DNA of 64,000 nt from Powellomyces hirtus (Eukaryota; Chytridiomycota; Chytridiomycetes; Spizellomycetales; Powellomycetaceae): assembly GCA_025526995.1 (NCBI GenBank), contig JAHLKG010000020.1, positions 1-64,000 of the forward strand, read 5' to 3'. Position 1 is the stretch's first letter. Each line of letters begins with the position of its first letter. A program made the position numbers and the translations under genes. Under the pieces are notes generated by a model that saw nothing but the letters and a program-made list of their open reading frames with translations, searched no databases and was not told the DNA's origin. This document shows, piece by piece, positions 42,301 through 53,109 of the stretch.

Positions 42301-45164
42301 TTGCAGCTGTTGAAATGAAAGCTGAGGTGCAAACCCCGCGCGCTACTATCATGGATCCCGTGAACGCATTGACATGCTTTCTCAACGTACCGTGCGCGTA
42401 CTATATCGAGATGCGCAACGTCAGCATGCTTCCTGCTGAGTTCCAGTGGCAGAACATAATTTGCGAACAGTACAGCGTGTCATTCTTCCCACGGACTGGA
42501 AACATACCTGGTGGAAAGGTCATTTCCATCAAGGTGCAGTTTGTTGGCCACGTCCATGGCCACTTGGCTGACCTGCTTTTTGCATGCCACATTGTTGGAA
42601 TGGTAGAACATAACGGATATCTTGGAATTAAGCTGTCGGTCAAGGTCTACGGGATTGACATCGAGCTCCGGCTGGAAGAACCTTTGAACATAGATACTAG
42701 CCTCAGGGCGCAACGCGCAGGTTCACCCAAGCCCCATCAGCTCTCACTTGACTTTGGGGAAGAGTGTCCTATCTTCGCGAAACGGCAAGGGACACTCATC
42801 ATCCGCAATCGAACGGCAATTCCCGCGCCTTTCCGGATATACATGGAAAAGTACGAGGCTACGGCTCTAAAAGGCGATGATGAATTACAGGGCGCGAGCG
42901 ATTCTCTAGACGGCGGGGAAGCCATGGAAAAGGCAATGGTTAACGCAGGGACAACTCCCATAGCCAATGCAAATAGTCCGTCAAGGTCATTGCTCCCTCC
43001 AAGTAACATTGAGAAGCTCGGTTTTAGCTCCAAAACGGGCATGCAGTATATTTCTCAAATCAAGGAAGTCCGACGTCTCATCAAGCGAATGCATGCACTT
43101 TTGCGAGAAGGGCGTGGAGCAGCATTCCACTCGTCGCCTTCCAGCAAAACCATTGGGCCATGGGAAACCGTCCGGGTAAACGTAACTTCTTACAACAATC
43201 TTGTCGGTCTGTATGAAGACAATCTGATTTGCGAGGTACGCGGGTGGGAGAGACAGGTAATTCCAATCCGATTGGGTGTCATTGGACTCCCCGTTCGATT
43301 TTTCGGGGCCCATCTGGTCGCAAAACAAAAGGAATCAACGGACACCATCGACCGTGTCAATTTTGGGACACGAATCACAAACCTCACATGGGCAAGCGTC
43401 AACGGGGTACGCGCATACCCGTATCCTCGAAGCGATCGCACAGAAGAGGAGGCGCTGCAGCTGGGCGAGAAGGAAGCACACAGCAAAGTTATTCACATCG
43501 AGAATCAATCCCCGCGAGATATCCGCCTCACGTGGGTGACGTATATCAAGCATACGCCCCTCGGAAGCAGCCCTCCATCAATCGCCGAAATATTAACTCC
43601 TGAAAATCGGCTAGAACAAGATGCGTTAGGAATGTTTGGTGTAATGCCCGCGACAATGGTGCTCCCTGCGTTCAAATCCACTTCCATTCGCATCTTTTTC
43701 CGCAGCGGTATGGTCGGCGCTTTCGATGGCCTGCTCGTCGCAGACGTCGGCTATATACAAAAGGACGGAAAGCCTCTGTACGGACATGGGAGAAAAGAGT
43801 CCACTCGGCGCCCGGGCACTGATGAGGCGTTCCCCGTGTCTCATCTGACATCAATGGCCTGCGTGCATGTGCAAGGACGAGCTATCGAGCCGCGCCTCAG
43901 CCTTGACATTGGGGATCGCATTCGGATGAAAGAGTCGTTTTGGGGCAAGCAAGATGACGGGCCGTCGCTATCAGGCTCGGAAGGCCGGACAGTCAATGTA
44001 TTCTTGGAAAACAACACAGACTCGGTATGCTCGTTCACGATACACGCAACACCGCGCGAACTGTTTACGGTGACGTGCGCGGATGATCCGGCCGAACAAT
44101 CAAAGGACACAGGACAGAAGAAAGTGGCGCATGCATCTGCCAAGGGTGGGCGAAAACAAAGTGGCACGGCACGATCACGGTCAATGAGCCTAGGGAAAAT
44201 CCTCATGGTCTCCGGCAGCTACCTACACGAGTTGAAACCCACAGAACAGATGCTCATTTCTGTACGCTACACTCCGCATCCGCACCCGGCAAAAAGCCAA
44301 GCTGATGCATTGCCAGGACCTGTCACTGACTCCTTTCCGCTTCCGGTAAAGAGTCCCGTGGCGCCTCCTGCCCCATACTCACCTCGCAGCGCTATCTCAT
44401 CAGTCAGCATGGGGTTATTGTCTGCCAAACAAGACGACCAACTGTCGAGTGATGAAGACGCTGAGAACACGCCCAAGGCACCGGCGGATAATGCAGGCAA
44501 ATTTGCGTCAGTCAACGTACCTCCGTCCTTTGAAGCTGCTGGCATTCCAGATTCGCGTGTCGAGGGAAGTGCACAGAGAATCTCACCCGCAGCATCCGTT
44601 GCGTCACTCAAAGGTTCTTCGCTGCCCATCGAAGCGCCTTTTGGAAAAGACCTTTCTGTGCCTGCGACTGAGACGTTGCATGCAGATCCAGGCAGTGCAT
44701 CGGAAGAGTCGCCCTTGAATTCTGCAACTCCTACTGGGAGCCCGGCAGTTGCCCCGCAAGTTCCAGCAGCAACTGTGCCAGGCTCTGAGGTGAATCTCAC
44801 AAGCGCTGGGCCGGCCGCTGCGCACGATGTCGCGAAGCCACTATCCAAACATGGATCCAACGCTTCATTGAAGGGATCTAATCCGTCGCTACGTGCATCA
44901 GTGGTTCTGCCAAAACCGTCCCGCGCGTCCTCCTCGTCCGATAGAACCAAACGCGCAGTAACAAAGAAGCCTGCTGATACTCCGTCGTTGGAAGAAACAC
45001 CGACCTTGCCGTCCCCGCCAGCAGTCGAACTGAAACCAGACATATCGCTAACGACGAGGCCGATGACTGCGCGGTCGCGCATAGTGGCTGAAGGAACGTT
45101 GAATATCTACTTTACGAATGGCATCAAGCAGCAAATCCCGCTCATTGTCGAAGATACAACATAA
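39321..45164 (+). CDS. DLEC1/FAP81-like ciliary protein with multiple ASH/MSP-type domains
   Basis: A single open frame of 1947 codons, no introns. The first ~150 residues are charged and low in structure. From about residue 370 a series of Ig-like ASH/MSP-type beta domains follows, with recurring patterns such as YEKEVIVKNITQNSRRFR, LVAPGMSLRYKVTFTP, PFQWTVCNAP, PNADMKFEVAFTPEE and LILPGECQKLAITYVP. LNCGPSRAGYDNV resembles the DLEC1 block with LDCGP. Chlamydomonas FAP81/DLEC1 and HYDIN-like proteins bind axonemal microtubule structures, so a flagellar role is likely. Near the C-terminus a Ser/Pro/Ala-rich stretch of about 260 residues (44290-45075) interrupts the last beta domain, whose final strands (EGTLNIYFTNGIKQQIPL) come just before the stop. 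The first ATG is used; a Met about 46 codons in (39459) is also possible. HYDIN, CFAP47 or CFAP65 relatives are alternatives. Confidence 0.75.
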   Translation: MSILYLMQNSWTRSDGLRNAPLEQVPLLLFTRSKIGPLPALVKCLTMSEPQLQRPSSLVELPLLDAKSRSSSLKSLPIRNNKVEFLSKPRNSITVSSLPQLRKGLLAERKTLPHGQSVGALHKQAPDTAETDHLRGFSREFLGLPKRHGANEDDEQEKHDDDVDAGKINAQRENVHAEEPTGEPLGEMEVPIRAEDWNDRVAIVDENGVDMRGHFSQPILRYAVKRTNNNFKFPWAATRPVAPELQVPGVLEIDADMIQAPPGTLEPIRKFRPASVNSMHIYTDEQKRMLERIESRFNFKPNPRFPHTKTFMRRRVSSDPHNRSMPDIFIPPGIDTRWLSKEAPARLHQPIVCPSKADISHDIGIMAIPSSVVFTDYAPNRTYEKEVIVKNITQNSRRFRLSAPPPYTHSPYFTVALISAPAEHGTNGLVAPGMSLRYKVTFTPNSLANFRQIFIVSTEIGKIFEVPFIAQREAPRLTLPDVLNCGPSRAGYDNVRVWDFKNEGGPGRFLIVPEHLKVDPYTVFDTMEEREKYAIASSPPFDVFPAFLTLKKGESGQIVVRYSPTKLLEGEASNALGGRRDEGIFKLVCDNCTISDFPIEGLAQDPGIQIAGIHAPDGSVIEGPDLSTVPGYDFYVPFGKQNPGSTTLYVVTIRNTSLLQLPFQWTVCNAPSDNDGKDLESLQKNPTFQIIPLRGWLPPNADMKFEVAFTPEETKYFNVFCNLNLLHSDRRNLGEAGDDKIVNNAYGCALSMRCTGQGVPFQVSISPDILMIPDVLHTGSIYSTVLRMSNESVSEVAFEWDADDISENTLDVAISHTWGKIEAWACCKIKLQCRGIFPGIVCGTLNCKIAHGPAIRVPITARVALAPGALRFDTNLVDFGLLALGSKKTVQVPLISNAPIPLHWKVNGFKRNREDGTRDCYITYEPSEGLILPGECQKLAITYVPVWYQSLRAILECSIVDNATPIKLNKSESDNEDEHELRSQQVRLKEHVAVAAVEMKAEVQTPRATIMDPVNALTCFLNVPCAYYIEMRNVSMLPAEFQWQNIICEQYSVSFFPRTGNIPGGKVISIKVQFVGHVHGHLADLLFACHIVGMVEHNGYLGIKLSVKVYGIDIELRLEEPLNIDTSLRAQRAGSPKPHQLSLDFGEECPIFAKRQGTLIIRNRTAIPAPFRIYMEKYEATALKGDDELQGASDSLDGGEAMEKAMVNAGTTPIANANSPSRSLLPPSNIEKLGFSSKTGMQYISQIKEVRRLIKRMHALLREGRGAAFHSSPSSKTIGPWETVRVNVTSYNNLVGLYEDNLICEVRGWERQVIPIRLGVIGLPVRFFGAHLVAKQKESTDTIDRVNFGTRITNLTWASVNGVRAYPYPRSDRTEEEALQLGEKEAHSKVIHIENQSPRDIRLTWVTYIKHTPLGSSPPSIAEILTPENRLEQDALGMFGVMPATMVLPAFKSTSIRIFFRSGMVGAFDGLLVADVGYIQKDGKPLYGHGRKESTRRPGTDEAFPVSHLTSMACVHVQGRAIEPRLSLDIGDRIRMKESFWGKQDDGPSLSGSEGRTVNVFLENNTDSVCSFTIHATPRELFTVTCADDPAEQSKDTGQKKVAHASAKGGRKQSGTARSRSMSLGKILMVSGSYLHELKPTEQMLISVRYTPHPHPAKSQADALPGPVTDSFPLPVKSPVAPPAPYSPRSAISSVSMGLLSAKQDDQLSSDEDAENTPKAPADNAGKFASVNVPPSFEAAGIPDSRVEGSAQRISPAASVASLKGSSLPIEAPFGKDLSVPATETLHADPGSASEESPLNSATPTGSPAVAPQVPAATVPGSEVNLTSAGPAAAHDVAKPLSKHGSNASLKGSNPSLRASVVLPKPSRASSSSDRTKRAVTKKPADTPSLEETPTLPSPPAVELKPDISLTTRPMTARSRIVAEGTLNIYFTNGIKQQIPLIVEDTT

Positions 45165-45687
45165 AAACCTCATCGTTCTCTGTACATATTCCTCACATCG
45201 TTTCATTTGATAATACATTTACGTTATTTCCACCGTTCAAATATCTTCGCATTGTCATCACTATGCAACAATGTACTAAACTCCCACCTCCATTTTCTTG
45301 GCAATATCCAGCATGAGTAGGGCATGCAAGGTCTATCATCAGATTTTATTCTTACTTTTTTTTTAATATTTTGTGTTGAGAGAGACTTCAGTAAAGCGGT
45401 GAGAAGCGGACTATACATGCCAGATGTAGGTCAGTCGCCGCCCCCCAGCGAGAAACTCCACGCGTCTGTCGTTCGTCATTCAATCCCAGAACGTCAACGT
45501 TGCCACCAGCAAATCCCCTCGCTAATCGCCAATCGTTCTGCAAAAATATCACCCTGGGAACCTCAAAAGCCCCAGGCCTCGCTTCGCTCTAGTCTATATC
45601 ATCCCTGCAATTGTACCTAGCTGCTTCCGCTAGCGGCTTCCTTCCGTCTCAACCGCTGTTTTCGAGGACTCAAACTTTGTGCCACCA
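45165..45687. other. Spacer before the V-ATPase B gene
   Basis: 523 bases; T-rich run near 45354-45365. It holds the promoter of the V-ATPase subunit gene. No gene or repeat recognised. Confidence 0.4.
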
Positions 45688-47991
<2,304 letters not shown>

Positions 47992-48030
47992 TAGAGGAGT
48001 ACAACCCCTGCATTTTATTCTTTGTTTATT

Positions 48031-48240
48031 GTCTCTTTGCCTGTAAGACGATTCGTATCTCCCGTTGAGAAGTCAATGACATATGCGCTTTTCCCCTTGA
48101 TTGTTTGACAAGAGGTACTGTGCATCGTGACGAGATGTCTTTGTTTGTAAGACGATTCGTATCTCCCGTTGAGAAGTCAATGACATATGCGCTTTTCCCC
48201 TTGATTGTTTGACAAGAGGTACTGTGCATCGTGACGAGAT
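48031..48240. repeat. Tandem duplication, two 104-bp copies
   Basis: The block from GTAAGACGATTCG to GACGAGAT (48042-48136) is repeated without visible change at 48146-48240; the short lead-ins (48031-48041 and 48137-48145) are similar. Near-identity shows a recent event. It begins 40 bases after the V-ATPase B stop, so it probably lies in or next to that gene's 3' UTR. Confidence 0.9.
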
Positions 48241-48722
48241 TGCTCCGTGCCCACGTGGCCAAACCCGACGTGACAAAAACTCAATTGCTCCAAACATAGG
48301 ATTCAAAAACACCTCCAAAAATAAACTGGAGAAAAACAATGGTACGTTTAGAGTTAAACCGCCACACACACACGCACACCAATGTTCCAAATTCCCAAAC
48401 TGAGTATTGAGCAGCTCTGGCTGCCGTTTGTTTATTGTTTCACAAAAAAAAAAAGGAATTAGAGTGTTAGCAACAAAAGAAAAGGAAAAAAAGAAGAAAG
48501 AATGATCGTAAAATCAAAAACAAAAAAAAGTAATTAAAAAAGATAACTTTTTTTGAACAGATGTGTTTATTTTGTGTGTTGTGTATCTATTGATTGCTAG
48601 ATGACTTATGTATTAAAAAGACAATGGGCGAAAGCAACGTTGGTTGGTACCCGGTAAGTACTCAAACCTTGCACAGGCATTTGCAGCTATATGGGGAACA
48701 AAAAAGATGGAGGAAACAAGTA

Positions 48723-48807
48723 GCCCTCGTGGCGTAATGGCAGCGCATCCCCCTCCTATAAAAGGGATGAAAGGGGAAGGTTGCAGGTTCAACCCCTGCC
48801 GGGGGTG
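48723..48807 (+). tRNA. tRNA-Arg (anticodon CCT) with a 13-base intron
   Basis: Acceptor GCCCTCG pairs with CGGGGGT (48800-48806), followed by discriminator G. The D arm lies in TGGCGTAATGGCAGCGC. Anticodon stem TCCCC/GGGGA encloses loop CTCCTA...A with anticodon CCT. An intron TAAAAGGGATGAA follows position 37. T arm GCAGG/CCTGC has loop TTCAACC. A-box and B-box promoters fit, and a T8 run about four bases downstream is the Pol III terminator. CCT reads the arginine codon AGG. Confidence 0.88.
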
Positions 48808-49639
48808 CTACGTTTTTTTTCCATCACAGCACACCCCGAACACAGGCTTGAAAGCTTTGGGGATGACTGCGAGACAGCATGAACGTTCGCTGAGCGCACA
48901 TGTTCTACTATGGTCAAAGAAGTCAGTGATGATGATGCCACTATGCACATATCCATGTATGATCATAAGAAAGAAGAACAGGCAATGAATGTGGGACTAT
49001 ATCCATTAACAATAATAAGAGAAACACCTGAACCCATCTTATGCTTGTGTCCTTGACAATGACGGTCTAGACTCTCTGGAAGTGGAAAGTTGAACCTAAA
49101 CGTCGAAACTGAAACTGAAAGGCAAACAAAACAGGCCTACATCTGGGCTGGACAGTGCGTCAATCACCCCTCTCTCTTTCCAATCAACAGATTCACAGGA
49201 TGTGTGTACGAGGGAGGGAGCATGAGAGAGTAGTGAGTGACGGAGCAAAAACGAGAAGGCAACGAACACTGTATGTCGTTGTAAAGTCCATAAAGTCGCG
49301 CGCGGGAGGGACAAACAAGGTTTGAACAAAAATCGTCGCCATTCCCTGGTCTTCATTCCTTTTCACCTTTTGAGTTATTGTTGTTGTTGTTGTTGTCAGA
49401 TCCTCCTTTACCCTGGTCATTTCCCCCGCATTCACTTCCCCCGCATTCACTTTCTGCCCCTCCGCCCGTCCGGCCGCTTCTTCTCCTTCGCCCGCCTCTC
49501 TCTCGCCACCCGCCAACAATACTTGTATATAGAGGTAGCTCCCGTCCGTCGTCCGAATTCATTCTGTCAACTGCCCCAGTCTTCGTCCCGTCCGCACCTC
49601 TCGCCTCCCGCTCGCCTACTGTCCTGCTCTCTCCTGCAA
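48808..49639. other. Spacer upstream of the solute-binding/SH3 gene
   Basis: Contains the tRNA terminator, A-rich stretches, and a GC-rich pyrimidine-rich leader (49390-49639). Within it CCCCGCATTCACTTC occurs twice in tandem (about 49424-49455). No other gene seen. Confidence 0.45.
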
Positions 49640-52600
49640 ATGTCTCGACACCGGTGGAAACGACGTGCTCCTCCCCACCTCTCAACCACATCCACAGCAT
49701 CAACGGCAAACAAGTCAACAAGAACGTTGACAAAACGCCCTCTATCCACGGCGGAAATTGCCTCACCATTGTCACGCTACTCCGACACCGACTGCCCCTC
49801 ACATAGCACTCCTTCCTCACACCATTCACTAGCACATTTCTTGCGGACAAAAATAGATTCCCTCCCTCGACCGCGCGGAAAACCACCACTGCCGTTCCTC
49901 TGGCGGTCACATTTGTCTCGCGTCCTCCGGCGCCTCGTCCTAGCCATCGTCCTGCTCGCATGTCTCTGGGCCCAACCCGCAAAAGCGCAGGATCATAAAA
50001 AAGTCAATGTACTTATGAAGCCGCTGTTTGACGACTCGGCCACCGAAGAGTTGACTCAGTTGAAGGAGCTGACGACCAATTTCGAGGCCCTGACGGGAAT
50101 CTCGATTCAAATGGACCTGGAACCCACAGTGAGTGTTTAGCACGCCGCAGCGATGAAGTCGAGTGATATGAAATATCTACTACGTACAGCACCTCATGTC
50201 CTTCGCCTCTCTTTCTCTTTCGCTTTCCTTTTTTCCAGCAAAACTCCGACGCTTCCGACTATTTCAGTGTTGTAGACCCAATCATGAATTCACAAAGCAC
50301 GAAATACGACATCATTGCCATCGATTCTTCTTGGATATACCAATGGCCAGAAGGCTTTTACGATTTGCTGTTGGACCAGCCAGGTTCCGCTCAGACGGCC
50401 CAAGATATCCGGAACAGGATAAATGAGGAGGATGATCAGAGTGTGAAGGCTGATGCCACAGATGGCGGGAACGTGGGTAAGTGATTTGCCAGAGGTCTCA
50501 GGAACAAGACTGTGCCTGCACGACAGCGGAGAAGTCAAAACTTCTGTGTGGAAATCTTCGTGGGTTCCTTGTTTTGATCTGCATCTCTGGTTCTTCCAGT
50601 TGCCATTCCAATGTGGGCCGACTATTCTGTCGTTTACGGTCGAGCGGATTTACTCGCAAAATACAATATTACTACGATTCCGACCAGCTACCTGGAAATG
50701 AAACAAGCATGTCAAACAGTCCTCACTGGAGAAGGACCGACTCATCGCTCATTGCAGTGTTTTGTCTCCAGCCTCGGCGGTAAGACTCAATTTCCAGATG
50801 ACTCTTCTTGTTGTTCCTGGTTCATGCAACTCAATATTTCCGTGTTGCCCAGATGCCGACGTTGTTGAATTATTCGCTGAATGGATTTACACAAACAATT
50901 CGACTCCACTCATCAAATACCCAAATACGGTTAGCTTTGATACGGAGAGGAACCGTCAGCTTCTGCGCACGTATGCCGATTGGATCAAGACGGGCAATTT
51001 CATTTCCGACCGGGCGTTGCAATATGACAGTAAGAGTGCCCTGAGCACATGGTTATTGGGTGATGCCTTGTTCTACCGGGGCAAAGCGTCACATGCCTTG
51101 AAGACGTACAAAACGTGGGCGAACAAAGCACCATGGGCCCCCGTGGTCATATCGGGAAACAATCCCGCGGCAGTGAGTCCTATCGTCTCGGTCGTAGGCG
51201 GTTACCATCTCGCTATGCCAAAGTTTGGTGGAAACAAGAATGATACGATGGTCGCGATGGCGCTGTTGTTCTTGACCAGCGCGCCTGTGCAAAAGGCGAG
51301 AGCGCTCAGATTTGGCGCCATTCCCACTTTGACTCAATTGACCAATGGTAAAATATTCCACCCAATACGTCTTGAAAAGCACCGATGAAGTTTACACCGA
51401 GCACTATAATGATTCCCGCATCCTCTTTCGAGCAACCCATCTCATGCTTTCTTTCTTCTTCGGGCAGATCCCGAGACGTGTACTGCGGTAAACTGCTCCA
51501 GAATAGCCAATCTAGCCCCATACGACCTTCCCTCGGAGGCGGCGGCACCGTTCTGGGTCCAAGCTGTAGATGCCATGTCACCCTATTTTACGGGGATCTT
51601 GAACGGCACGTACGACGCAGGAACGGGGCTGGGACAAGCCTCTGCTGCCGTGCAACGGGCCTTCATTGCTGCTGCGCAAAAGCCGACCGAATCCGGCGCC
51701 CTGAGTACCACCGCCGTCATCCTCTTGGCGGTGTTGGTCCCCATGGCCGTGGTCGCCTTGTTGCTCTGTGCGGGATTGTGGTGGAAGAGCCAGCGGTCCA
51801 CCAAAGCGGCCGTTTTGGCCCGGCAAGAAGAGATTACGGTCGGCTCGGCCGCCACGGGAACGCGGGAAACGACCAGAGTACCGTCCATGGCGGAACGAAA
51901 AGACCATGGCGTTGTCAACCTCTCCATCCGACCCGCCCGCCGTCCCGACGCATCCAACGCCGCCGACATCCAGCGCGTGGTCGGCACGGGCGCCGCAGCA
52001 GGGAGCGTCAAGAATGCTGGCCCCAACACACCCACCCCGAGCGGCCTCACCGCCCACGACGGCGACGCCACAGCATCGGGCTACGCAGCAGGACCCGGAA
52101 CCGCAAGCGAATACCGCGACCGCAACAGCACCGACGTACCGGACTCCCAGTACCCGCATCGATCCCCGCGCAGCCGCACCTCGTCGGGCGACTACCCCTA
52201 CATCTCCCAACGCTTCACGGTCATCCACGCCTACAAACCCGCAGTAGGCGACGAACTTGAAATCCGCCCCGGTGACGTGGTTTCGGTTCGACTCGCCTAC
52301 GACGACGGCTACGCGTTTGGCCACAATGAAATGACTGCCACGGCCGGGGTCTTCCCCCTCGCGTGCCTTCTGCCCGTAGGAATGGAGGTCGGCCTCCCCT
52401 CCCGCCTCGAATCGGGCGCGTCAAATTTCAACGCGATGCAGCATGCGAGCGAAAAAGTCGATTCGCTCGAAATGCTCCTCCTCTCGGGGAGAATCACCGA
52501 ACAGACCTATCTGTCGCTGCGAAGGGAACAGGAAGAGGAACTGAGAACGCAGCGCCAGATTACGGCACTCAGGGAACGACTTGCCCAGCCCAACCTCGAA

Positions 52601-52657
52601 GACGCGGAACGCAGGAAATTGCAGAATCGATTGGATGAGCTCGAATTGGGAATTTGA
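49640..52657 (+). CDS. Receptor-like protein: bacterial-type solute-binding ectodomain, one TM helix, cytoplasmic SH3 and coiled coil
   Basis: Five exons: 49640-50128, 50239-50476, 50600-50779, 50853-51347, 51468-52657; 700 residues, phases consistent. Residues ~95-116 form a late signal sequence or anchor (VLRRLVLAIVLLACLWA, then AKA). Residues ~120-375 look like a periplasmic-binding-protein type II (SBP_bac_1, sugar-type) fold: NVLMKPLFDD, FEALTGISIQMDL, KYDIIAIDSSWIYQW, IPMWADYSVVYGRADLLAKY, and LRFGAIPTLTQL near its end. A membrane helix follows at ~386-411 (AVILLAVLVPMAVVALLLC). The cytoplasmic part is low-complexity to ~550, then an SH3 domain at ~553-610 (FTVIHAYKPAVGDELEI, DDGYAFGHNE, GVFPLACLLP), then a coiled coil to the end. 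No kinase or transporter domain is attached. A sensor role for an external small molecule, signalling through SH3 partners, is inference. Confidence 0.82.
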
Positions 52658-53109
52658 CCTCCTTTCGATCATGATGAGCAACCCCCCGCGGCAATCCTAT
52701 CTTCCTTCTTCAATCCACGCCCCCCACGCCCTGCATCGCCCTATACATATACACGCAAATCCAACCTATCTTATGTATTTTTCTTTTTTCTCTTAATTTG
52801 TGTTTTGTGCTTTCATCTTGCATTCTGTCAAAGAACAAAGCTATTTATATCATCCCAGATTATGAAAGGTGGCATGGTCTTTTGTGGTGGATGAGAATGT
52901 GGTGCTTGGGTGTTGCTTTGATCTGAAACTATCTCTTTCACAATCATGATTCCTCTTTCGTACATGAACAGGGCCACAGGTCCATAAGCCATCTGCCAGC
53001 TGCCATCACATATTCAAAGCGCAGCAGGTCTCCACATTCCCCATTCCCATTTCAATCCCCCCCCCCCCCCCCCCCCCGGCGGGGTCTTTCTTCACCACTC
53101 AATCGCCTC
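52658..53109. other. Convergent spacer with a 21-C homopolymer
   Basis: 3' flanks of the solute-binding/SH3 gene and of BIR1. A run of 21 C occupies 53057-53077. No gene recognised. Confidence 0.5.

Noticed and set aside
44267..45082. 271-codon minus-strand frame
   Set aside because: It lies exactly under the low-complexity insert of the DLEC1-like gene and mirrors its composition.
51578..52324. 248-codon minus-strand frame under the SBP-SH3 gene
   Set aside because: A shadow of the GC-rich cytoplasmic linker; the plus-strand frame has the TM helix and SH3 domain.
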